The notes under the pieces were generated by a model, which was given only the letters and a program-made list of their open reading frames with translations, searched no databases and had not been told where the DNA came from. From the NCBI GenBank assembly GCA_964513465.1, contig CAZEMR010000026.1, forward strand, positions 1-38,624: a DNA stretch of 38,624 bases, written 5' to 3'. A program made the translations under genes and the position numbers. Every line of letters begins with the position of its first letter. The stretch's first letter is position 1. The stretch comes from CAZEMR01 sp964513465. Lineage in GTDB: Bacteria > Bacteroidota > Ignavibacteria > Kapaibacteriales > UBA2268. Positions 1-9,700 of this stretch are shown here, in pieces.

Positions 1-271
1 CCGTATCCGCAGTAAGTATTATAAAATACATGTCGTTAAGTTCTTCGCGGGCGCGGATTTTGATGAGTATCTGCATCCCGTCCATTTGCGGCAGACTAAT
101 ATCGCAAACCACAATCGAGGGATGTTTTTCCTTGATGAATTGCCAGCCCTCCACGCCGGTGGAGGTTGTGATTATATTTATTTCCGGAAAATTCTTTTCA
201 ATCAATTTCCGGGTGGATAGCACCACAGACTTATCATCGTCAATTAGCAGGAGGGATACTTTTTCGTTCAT
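1..271 (-). CDS. Response regulator receiver domain (partial, cut by window edge)
   Basis: Ninety codons are visible, reading from an ATG at 271 off the left edge. The translation starts MNEKVSLLLIDDDKSVV and has receiver-domain landmarks: acidic triad D11-D13, phosphoacceptor D57 in VVCDISLPQMDG, and the conserved Thr (T87) in IILTAD. It would take a phosphoryl group from a histidine kinase. Whether an output domain follows (DNA-binding, or a stand-alone CheY-like protein) cannot be seen. The start lies 3 bases after the motB stop at 275, so it is very probably the last visible gene of the TPR-motA-motB unit. That placement suggests a motility or chemotaxis role, but this is inference. Confidence 0.88.
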   Translation of the reverse strand, partial: MNEKVSLLLIDDDKSVVLSTRKLIEKNFPEINIITTSTGVEGWQFIKEKHPSIVVCDISLPQMDGMQILIKIRAREELNDMYFIILTADT

Positions 272-274
272 AAA

Positions 275-1183
275 TCAACCTTCCGGAGATGGCATAAAAT
301 CATTTGCTGTTAGATTCTTGATCAGTAGACTGACCCTTCGGTTCGTAATATCGAAAGGATTATCGGCGTTCTTCAGCTTGCGGTCGGCATATCCGGTCAC
401 CCGCGTAATCTGCCCCGTCCACAGGCCGTGGTGCTGCAGAAACCTGCGGGCCGAGTTCGCCCGGTCTGCCGAAAGCTCCCAGTTGGAATAACCCGCCTGG
501 CTGGAATATCCGCGGCTGTCGGTATGGCCTTCTATTTCCACGTAATTTGGCAGCTTGCCAATTTCTCTGGCCAGTACCTCGAGAACATCCTTGACCTGAG
601 GATTAAGGTCGGCGCTTCCGATTTCAAAAAAATTCCGATCCTTTTCTTCGATCAGCTCTATTCTAAGACCCTCCTTGGTCATAGTTATTTCAATTGAATT
701 GAGAATATCTTCAATATTCGGTTTTTGCTGTTTTAATTCATCGAACAATTGCTCGATTTCCTTCGATACGAATTTGACCCGCTGCATGGCCTCTACGCTG
801 TCCCGGATTGCCTGCTGGCGGAGCTTGCTTACTACCGAATCGGCCATTTCCTCGTCGAATTTGAACAGCCCAACGCCCTTGCCTTCGCCCTCGCCCTTGC
901 CGGCTTCGGGCTTTAAGTCGAGGTCTATCGGGATGGTCATCTTTCCGTCAATAAAGCTGAATGCGCCGGGATTTTCGAAATATGCCGAAACAAGCTTCTG
1001 TACTTTTTCGCCCGATGCAAGAATCCACATAACGATGAAAAATGCCATCATCGCAGTAACGAAGTCAGCATAGGCTACCTTCCAGGCTCCGCCGTGGTGG
1101 CCGCCATGGCCGCCCTTGCGGACCTTTTTTATGAGAATCGGTTCTTCCTTGCCGTGTTGCTTATCGTGGTCCTGTTCGGACAT
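275..1183 (-). CDS. motB: Flagellar stator protein MotB
   Basis: 302 residues. MotB is the peptidoglycan-anchored half of the ion-driven flagellar stator. The N-terminus has the usual His/Gly-rich stretch before the single membrane helix, with AWKVAYADFVTAMMAFFIV placing the ion-binding Asp at D40. A Lys/Glu/Gly linker (about residues 90-105) and a helical region follow. The C-terminal half is an OmpA-like peptidoglycan-binding domain, with EGHTDSRG, a LSADRANSARRFL helix and NRRVSLLI. Length is typical. A strong Shine-Dalgarno (AAAGGAG) precedes the ATG at 1183. It lies 24 bases downstream of motA in the same unit. Whether it uses H+ or Na+ cannot be decided from the sequence. Confidence 0.96.
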   Translation of the reverse strand: MSEQDHDKQHGKEEPILIKKVRKGGHGGHHGGAWKVAYADFVTAMMAFFIVMWILASGEKVQKLVSAYFENPGAFSFIDGKMTIPIDLDLKPEAGKGEGEGKGVGLFKFDEEMADSVVSKLRQQAIRDSVEAMQRVKFVSKEIEQLFDELKQQKPNIEDILNSIEITMTKEGLRIELIEEKDRNFFEIGSADLNPQVKDVLEVLAREIGKLPNYVEIEGHTDSRGYSSQAGYSNWELSADRANSARRFLQHHGLWTGQITRVTGYADRKLKNADNPFDITNRRVSLLIKNLTANDFMPSPEG

Positions 1184-1207
1184 ATGGAATTTCTCCTTTT
1201 ATATATA

Positions 1208-2056
1208 TTAGCGTTTTAGCGCTTCTTCTGTTTCGCTGAAGCTCGGGCGGCTTTCCGGATCGATTGCCCGGCGGCCGTATTCCAGCGCCACAGTGGCCGG
1301 CGCGCCTTTTGCGAACGACAATAGCGACGACTTGATGCACTGCAGATAGCGCGATTCCTTCTGGACTCTGTCTCCCATATTTTTGGCGATCGGGCCAACC
1401 ACGCCATAGGACAAAAGCACGCCGAGAAACGTACCAACAAGCGCAGCCGCAACATTGGCGCCGACTGTCTCTGCACCTTTATTGATCGACTGCATGGTAA
1501 TGATAACGCCAAGCACCGCCGCCACGATACCCAGGGCAGGGAATGCGTCGGATACCGTATTGAGCGAGTTGGGTGGTTGCATTTCTTCCTCGTGCAGGGC
1601 CTCGAGATCGATATCCATCAGCTCTTCCAGATCGTGAGCCGGGACGCCGCCGCTGAGCACTACTTTGAGCGTATCGCAAAGGAAGTCAACAGCGTGGTGA
1701 TTGGCCAGAAAAGAAGGATATTTAGAAATAATCGAGCTCGATTCCGGATCCTCGACGTGCGGCTCGAGCGCGATAAGGCCTTCGCGCTTTGCGAACTGGA
1801 ATAGCTCATATTGCAGCCTTAGCAGATCGATATAAGCCTCCTTATTCAGCGTAGAGCCCTTCAAAGTACCCATCGCACCGGACATGATTTTTTTTATCGT
1901 TGAGAGCGGGTTTGCAATAAGCATTGATCCGATAGCCGCTCCGCCAATGATAATGAATTCATTGATCTGCATCAAAACCCGGAGATCGCCGCCGTGCATA
2001 ACGTAGCCCGCGATAAGGCTCCCGATAACAATCACCAGACCGATAATTACAAACAT
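1208..2056 (-). CDS. motA: Flagellar stator protein MotA
   Basis: 282 residues, the integral membrane partner of MotB (MotA/ExbB/TolQ superfamily). Two N-terminal membrane helices (residues 1-20 and about 33-50) are followed by a cytoplasmic domain with charged residues for rotor contact. Two further helices then carry the conserved prolines, in FPALGIVAAVLGVI and in LLSYGVVGPIA. It converts ion flow through the MotA-MotB channel into torque on FliG. The ATG at 2056 is 19 bases after the TPR gene stop, and motB follows after 24 bases, so the three are probably co-transcribed. No other flagellar structural genes lie in the window. Confidence 0.96.
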   Translation of the reverse strand: MFVIIGLVIVIGSLIAGYVMHGGDLRVLMQINEFIIIGGAAIGSMLIANPLSTIKKIMSGAMGTLKGSTLNKEAYIDLLRLQYELFQFAKREGLIALEPHVEDPESSSIISKYPSFLANHHAVDFLCDTLKVVLSGGVPAHDLEELMDIDLEALHEEEMQPPNSLNTVSDAFPALGIVAAVLGVIITMQSINKGAETVGANVAAALVGTFLGVLLSYGVVGPIAKNMGDRVQKESRYLQCIKSSLLSFAKGAPATVALEYGRRAIDPESRPSFSETEEALKR

Positions 2057-2075
2057 ATGATTTCCCGAAACTTAA

Positions 2076-3701
2076 TTACTTATATCTTTCTAATTTTTTT
2101 TCCACGCTTTCCCGGCCGGGTTCCATCTCAAGGCTTGTTCTCCATGCCTCGGTTGCTTTTTCCGGACGGTCCATCTCTATATATATATCGCCCAAATGTT
2201 CAAAAACTTCAGCGCTGGCATTGCCTGTTTCTATCGATTTTTGTATATATTCCAGCGCTTCTTCAGGATTTCCGCGTTTAAATAGCACCCAGCCGTGGGT
2301 ATCCAGATATGCAGCATTGTCCGGATCTAGCTCCACTGCCCGGCCCGACATACTGTAGGCCGAGTCGAGCATTACTTCGCGCTCGGCTAGTGAATAAGCG
2401 TAATTATTTAATAGCAGCGAGTTCTCCGGATCGAGCTTCAGCGCATGGCCGAATGCGTGGTCGGAGCTGTCGTGCATTCCCAGTTCGTCGTAAATTGTGC
2501 CCATCTGCGACCATGCCTCTACGTTCGACGAATCCACCCCCACTGCCCGGCGGATAGGAGGCAGAGCGCCACGTGCGCTGTCCATTAATAAATATCCGTA
2601 TGATATGAAAAATGGGTAGCGCCAGTCGTCTTCATAATGCTTTTCTTCTTTTTGCAACAGTTCAATACCGATAGGAAAATGCTTATGATCGTAATAATTC
2701 AGCGCTATCTGGATTGGTATATCGGCATTAGTATCGGCTACCTGAATTGCATGATTGAAAAATTTCCCGGCGGCTTCGACGCTGTCTATCTGATTGGCCA
2801 GATACCCCGAAAGCGCGTGAATCCGCCAGTTCGAGTAAAATTTGTCGTCAATTTTGCTTAGGAATTTCCGGACATTATTCTTACCGCTTTGAGTGGTGTC
2901 GCCAAGCAATGATTCGGCCATAGCGCCATAGCAGACCACCATTTCGGAGGACGGCAGATATTGTCCGGCTTCGGAAATAATTTCCCAGCTTTTATCGAAA
3001 TTGTCTTTTTGGGCGTATTCCATCACAAGCCGCACAGCGGTATGAGTGTCGCCGGGATTAGCATGGAAGAGGTTCTCGAGTGCATCAAGGTATTTTTCGT
3101 GCTGGCCGGTCTGCTCATAAAGCCTTGATAACCGTTCATAATATATTGACTTTTCGGACTGATCGATCAATTGCTTGTATAGTTCGATTGACTTTTGCTT
3201 ATCGGTGAATTCATAAAGCCGGGCCAGGTTCAAAAGATTGCGTTCTTTAGGCTCGATCTCGTAAATCTTAGCGAAGATTTCGATTGCTTTTTCGATTTTG
3301 TACTGGATAATAAAAATTTCGCCTGTAAGATTGAGCGCTGGCAAAAATTCCGGCTCTTTATCGAGTACGCGAGCCAGATGTTCGAGTGCCAGGTCGAATT
3401 CCTCGATCTCTTTATAACACTTTGCCATAGCATAATGTATTGCGAATGATGAATCATAGCGCAGGGCCTGCTGGAACTGTATCAGCGCCTCGGCATAGCG
3501 CTCCTGCTGCTCGAGCTTAGACCCGCGGATAACGTGCTCGCGGGCGCGGAGATCGAACCACGAGGTATCGATATCCTGCATTTTGGAAAGGCTTTCCTTG
3601 ATAATTTCGGAACTGCTGCGATCGGATTTATCACTGCTTGCGCAAGACTGGATAAGTATAATAATCAGACCATATATCAGGATATAAAGAGATTTCTTCA
3701 T
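2076..3701 (-). CDS. TPR-repeat lipoprotein upstream of motAB
   Basis: 541 residues. The N-terminus MKKSLYILIYGLIIILIQSC is a lipoprotein signal with the lipidated Cys at position 20, so the mature protein should be anchored to a membrane outside the cytoplasm. The remainder is tandem 34-residue tetratricopeptide repeats, for example around AEALIQFQQALRYDSSFAIH, NLLNLARLYEFTDKQKSIEL and PEEALEYIQKSIETGNASAE, as far as the C-terminal EKATEAWRTSLEMEP. TPR solenoids hold protein complexes together, and no catalytic motif is seen. It lies 19 bases before motA and 93 bases after the RHS gene stop. A role in supporting the stator or envelope is inferred from position only. The specific function is unknown. 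Confidence 0.85.
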   Translation of the reverse strand: MKKSLYILIYGLIIILIQSCASSDKSDRSSSEIIKESLSKMQDIDTSWFDLRAREHVIRGSKLEQQERYAEALIQFQQALRYDSSFAIHYAMAKCYKEIEEFDLALEHLARVLDKEPEFLPALNLTGEIFIIQYKIEKAIEIFAKIYEIEPKERNLLNLARLYEFTDKQKSIELYKQLIDQSEKSIYYERLSRLYEQTGQHEKYLDALENLFHANPGDTHTAVRLVMEYAQKDNFDKSWEIISEAGQYLPSSEMVVCYGAMAESLLGDTTQSGKNNVRKFLSKIDDKFYSNWRIHALSGYLANQIDSVEAAGKFFNHAIQVADTNADIPIQIALNYYDHKHFPIGIELLQKEEKHYEDDWRYPFFISYGYLLMDSARGALPPIRRAVGVDSSNVEAWSQMGTIYDELGMHDSSDHAFGHALKLDPENSLLLNNYAYSLAEREVMLDSAYSMSGRAVELDPDNAAYLDTHGWVLFKRGNPEEALEYIQKSIETGNASAEVFEHLGDIYIEMDRPEKATEAWRTSLEMEPGRESVEKKLERYK

Positions 3702-3794
3702 CAGAAATTATTTGCTTTCTTTAGTTATCAAAGTGATGATAAATATAAGAAAAAATAGGGGAATTATTAATAAGTATCTCCGAAATTAGCAAAA

Positions 3795-6700
3795 TCACGG
3801 CCAAAGTCCTAACCGAAACAGTTCCCGCAGGCCAATCCGTCGGGTTATCGTAGGGTCCGGCGGTAGAACATCCCGGGTCGGGAATTTGACATATCGCCAG
3901 AGATCGGCTTCGTACTGAGTAAGGCCTGGGATAAACTCTATCGGATCGGCGGAAAAAGCTTTATTGATCAGATTGCGGCGATTGCTCCGCGCGATGCTGT
4001 CTGCCACGGTTATCGATTCAGGAAGAGGCATTTCCGGATGATAAATCTTCCAGCCCGGCTTACGGATATCCAGCAGCGGATTGATATTCAGGAAATACGG
4101 GCTATCGTTTGGAAACAAATCGTCGAGAATATAATTTTTTATGAGTTTTTCGATTTCAGCGAGATTATTTTCATGCGATTCGGGGAATACTTCCAGCCCG
4201 GGATGAACGAAATCTTTCAGGATAATCATAGGCAAATAATCAACTCGCTCGGCAAACCGAAAAATATTCCCAACTGATTCCTCCACATGCGGTGGACGCG
4301 CCGAAAGCGAAAGCTCAGGATAAATATTAATAATATTAGAGGGCGTTGCTGGGGGGCTGCAGCATGATATATCCGGCATCAGACTATCCAGATATGATGA
4401 AATCTCCTGAGAGGGATTATTCGCGCTTTCATAAATCTCAAAATAATGATATTCCGACGGATCAACCGCGAAATCATAGGGCAGGCGCGCAGAAGCCACA
4501 AGCTGATCTGAATATCGGAGTGTTCCGTAAGGATTATGCACCGCCGGAGTAAATGCGTGACGGATAATATTAACTATCGAAGGCTCACCGCCCGGGAATT
4601 CGATTATAGACCGCCTTCCGTCGCCCAGCGGCGAGGTCTGATAACTGAAGTTGAGATTAAAATTGCGTATATCGCCGAACATACGCCTTATTTCGTGCAT
4701 TATTAACGAATCCGGGGATACCTTGTCGATTTCATCGCGCAGACGGATAGCTTCGGCAAACGGCTCTTTATTCGCCGGTAATAATACCGGATCGGGCCTG
4801 CGAGAGTGCTTATCCGGACTATTCGAATGCCGGAATGGATTATTACCGGGATATATATATGAATTATAAGAATTTTCGTAACCCTCCGGATCAGGAGTCA
4901 GCCAGCGCATCAATTCGGGCGACCAGAATCGCGAGCCGTCTCGATAGAGGCCAGTTAATTGGAAATACTCCATCGAACCGAATCGAAGCCAGGATAAGTC
5001 GCTGCCTTCAATTGGCTTGCCGAATGGCGAGTACATGTTTTCCGAAATAATATTACCCTGCCGATCGGAAACGAAAAGGACATTTCCGAAATGGTCCGAA
5101 TGCAGATAATATATCTTCGAATTCTTGATATCATTTATAAACACTGGCCGGAGCTTGTCGCCGCCGTCGGGGATATAAACGATATGCCGCCGCGGATTGC
5201 CCAGAGAATCATAAATTTCGCTTAATGTAGGATTTGTTCGCCCGCTTGCACGATTAGACGCATTGTAAGGATAATAAAATTCTTTCATCCGGCTGCCCGC
5301 ATAAAGCAGATCGCCGACGGCAAACCAAGCATATTCCTGCAATAATGTATCCCCCCGCACAACCGAGCACAGGCGGTTCATGTGGTCATATTCATAAAAC
5401 GTCGTATCGTTACCCGCTGCGTCCAGAATCAGCGCACCAAGGTTATCGAACGAAAAGGTATGCCCCGATGCCGACAGCAGCCAGTTATCGGCGTTATATG
5501 CATACTGAATGGCTTTTCCGCGTATCGAAACTTCGACCGGATTGCCAGCGGCATCATAATTATATAAATATTTGCTTTGTCGCGGATAGAGCGAATTAAT
5601 CAGCCGCGACGCCGCATCATAAACAAATCGCGTAATTTCCCCCGTAGATTCGCCGCGGTAAACCAGATTGCCCTCGCTATCGTAAGCGTAGTCGATTGCC
5701 CGGATTGTATCCCCATTGCTTCGGAGCAGCGTTATGCGGCTAACCATTCCACGGTCGTTGCGTTCGAATTCTGCGATTATTCCATTCGGGAAAATCTCCT
5801 GAGTGATTTCTCCGGAATTATTCCTTGCAAAACTGATATTATCATCACTAAACCGGATTGTACGAAGATTATTGTTGTCGTCGTACTCAAAATCCGCACC
5901 GCTTCCGGCCATATTATTAATCGAAGTGCAATTGCCAGCTGCGTCGTGGTCGTATTCCAGATATCGCACAAATCGGTTATCGAAATTGACCGTAATAATT
6001 TCCGGAAAATATGAATCGTCGCGATTGATCAGAATATTCGACGACGCATCGTTCAGCCTCCGGATATTCGTAATCCAGCCTCCCGAATCATAGCCCCATG
6101 CAAGTGTATCTCCTGTGGAATAAATGGCCGAAAGTGGCAATCCGCCCGGAAGATAATTATATGATACCACCCCGAGTGATGGAAGCATTCTTCGGAAAAG
6201 GTTGCCCGCAGGATCATAGAAGTAATTCTCGTCATAATCCGAAGGCGATGAAATATAATTACAGTATAAATTGCGATCGTAGCCAAATTCAACAGGTGGG
6301 CGCCCATCCAGCCTGAGCGAGCTAACGCCGTTTAGAGAGGAATTATAAAAAAATTTCGACACCGGGCCGCTCGAAAACATAATCGATCCTCCGGGCGAAT
6401 ATTCGAATTCGTATTCGCTCAGATTTCGAGTACTAAGTGCGGTCAGTTGCCCGTAAGCATTACGTTTCATATTTATAATTCTGGAGCTGCGATCAATAAA
6501 TGAGCTGATGTGATTATTCCGGTCATAGCCAAAATGAATATCAATGCCATGCTTGTCGATCATTGTAATCGGATTGCCCCATTCGCTTAGATGGAATTCA
6601 ATCGAATATCCATTATTATCTCTGGATTTTATCAGATTGCCGATATTGTCATATTCATACGCAGTCAGAGCGCCGCTCAGACCGGTCATAGCATTAAGCC

Positions 6701-9700
6701 GGCCATTAATTCCGCGAAGGAATGTCATCCTGATGCCGCGGGGCTTGGTCAAAGAAACCAGACGCGAGAGATTATCATATCCGAATTCTGTGATATTGCC
6801 ATTGCCGTCCACTAATTTGCCTATACGGCCGAATGGTTCCCATGCGAAATCATATCTCGACCCGTCGGGGAGCAGAAGGCTTTTTTGCCGGTTATTTTTA
6901 TCATAGATATATTTGTATGAATAGCCATTCTGATTAATAATTTCAGAGATTTTCCTCCGCGGGGAATACATAAAAGTTATCGAATCATTACGAGTGAATT
7001 TCACAGTTTTCAGACGGTTTTGCGAATCGAATCGCAGCAACTCGAAATTCTGTCCTTCGGTTTGTATCGATACAGGATTGCCGGACTTATTATAAGTATA
7101 TTCCACAAAGCCGCCTTCGGAGTCCTCAATGCGGCTGATGCGTCCCGATCTGTCGCGCGAAATCACTTCCGACAGCCCAAGCCGGTTGGTGCGGTTTATA
7201 AGATTGCCATATGCATCATATTCGAACCCCCTGCTCCAGCCAGAGGGACTGAATACCGAATCGGGCATGTCGAAATACTCGTTTGGCTTTGCGAGATAGT
7301 TTTCGCTGTCGGGCAGTGATATAGCCCGAATGCCGCCGCACTGGTCATATTCGAATTCCAGCCGGACACCGCCCGGCAATTTGATATTAGTCAGTCTGTT
7401 GCGAATATCGTAATTATATATATATGAATTGTCCGACTCGTCGAATTTTTTTATCAGATTGCCCGAATCATCAAAGCGGAAACCGCACGCATCGCCCTCG
7501 CCGTTAAAAATCCGGTATAGGCGTCCCCGTGAGTCGTGCTCGAAAATCAACTGTCTTCCGCCGGACATTGAAACTCTGCTCATAAGATTTTTGACATATT
7601 CATAAACAACCGAATCGCCCATGGGAAATTGAATATTGCGGATTTTTCCGTCGGCATAGCGCCCGATGTAGTATGTATTCAGCATCGGATCGACTATCCG
7701 GATGAGGTGACCCGACGAATCATAGCCGAAGGAATATGGTTCGTCATTGCCGAACCGGCTGGTAATTAAGCGATTATTTCGGCCATAAATATATCGTGCC
7801 ATCACCGCGTCGCCCTCGCTTATTTTTTCGGGGAATATAAAAGCATTGCTGCCGATCCGAAGAATATCCCCCATCGGCCCGGCGAGTGAATTGAGCACCG
7901 AGGGAGAGGAATAATCAATTCGGAACAGATCGCCGCCCGAATTCAGCGCCGAAATGGGATAACCGAAACGCCCATAATTATATGTAAATACCGCGCCCGA
8001 TGGATGTGCTATTGTTGTCGGATTGCCAGCAGGGTTGAATTCCAGGTCGTAGCCGAATCCGCATCTATCACGAAAGAATCGGAGGAATCCGCCGGCGTTG
8101 TATTCAAATATGGATTCTCCGGCTTCGCTGTCGATTATCCTCGCAATTCTGCCATTCCTGTTTCTCTCGATCCGGAAATCAAGACCCGTGGGCAGACTCC
8201 AGCCTGTGGCGTCGCCGCGCTTATCGAACTGCATCATGCGAATAGACCCGTCGGGATAAATTTTCCGGATGCAAGTGCCCGAATTATCATATTCGTAACG
8301 GGTAGTATCGGCTGCGAAATCAACTGTTCGGATAACATCACCGGCAGCGTTATAAGAAAATTCAAAAGATTGATTAATCGGGTCGGTAATACGAGAAAGC
8401 CGACCGTTCGGATCGAAAAAATAATTTATAATACCGGGCACTATTCCACCCACTGCTATTGAATCGAACTCGCGGCCATATCTGAGGGAAATCCTCGCGA
8501 CTGTCTGGTTGATCTCGACCAGACGATCAAGTTCGTCATAATAGAAAAACGATGTATGCTCCTCTCCGGCGCTTATTCGACGGATTTTCCCGTCGGGATA
8601 ATACTCATATAAGATATTCCTCGGCAGTGCAACGAGAGATGTAAGACTGCCCGATTCGTCATAGCCCAGATCGGTTGCGGGAGTCCCTGGAGCCGAAATC
8701 CGCGTGCAGCGGTCCGCTCCGTCGTATTCGAATCCGTAAGTATGACCGGCAGGATTGCCCGCGCGCGAAAGATTATTAAGCGAATCGAAAGAAAACAAAT
8801 AATTGCGCCCACCGCTTAGTTCAAGCGATCTAAGAATATGTGAATTATTAAAACCAAATGCTGCCGAGTCGGTCTCCGGGCCGATGGCTGTAATCATCCT
8901 TCCGAAAGGATCGTAATTATATTGCGAGACCGCGCCCATTTTGTCCCCGATTGAAATGATATTTCCGCACTCATTATATATATATTCGATAAATGAAGTA
9001 TCCGGAAAACCAATCCTGCGCGGGCGGCCTGCTGCATCGTAATCAATCGAATACCGCCGCTCTGACGGAGCGGTTATGCGGAAGGGTCTGCCGAACTCGT
9101 CGTTTATTCGATGGAATTCACTGGCGTCGGGGTATTCGATTCTCGACGGGAAGCCCCGCTGATCGTACCAGAATCGTCGGGTATTGCCATAGCGGTCGGT
9201 TTCAGAAATCGTTCTTCCGGCGGCGTCATAAGTGAAGCTTTCGATCCTGGTTTCGCCGATAGAATAGTTTATAAGCCTGCCGGTGGGCGAGTACTCGAAA
9301 GTTATATCCGCTTTGCCATTTTCAGATATTTGAGAAATTTTGTTTAATTCATAATCCAGGTCATAATTAACTTCGCGGCCATTGGGATAAATAACTCTTA
9401 TGATATTCCCGTGCCTGTCATAAAGATAGTTGGTTTTTTCGTTGGCCGCATTCCGATAAGTGGTAAGCCGCCAGCGCTCGTCCCGGTTTATGACAATCTG
9501 CCGCGCATCCGGCCGCTTAATTCTGTTGGTGCGGCCATTCGCATCGGCTGCGAAAACATATGCCGCCGAATCCGCGCGCCGGACTTCGCAATTGCCAGCA
9601 TCATAATCGAAACCAAACGAAAGCAGCCGCTTGCCGTCCAATTGCATTTTGCTGACGCCGAAATCCCCATCGTAGCTGATTTCCGTTTCGTGGCCGCCAA

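Noticed and set aside
1079..1110. His/Gly-rich N-terminus of MotB as a metal-binding site
   Set aside because: Such His/Gly stretches before the membrane helix are common in MotB proteins and need no special explanation.
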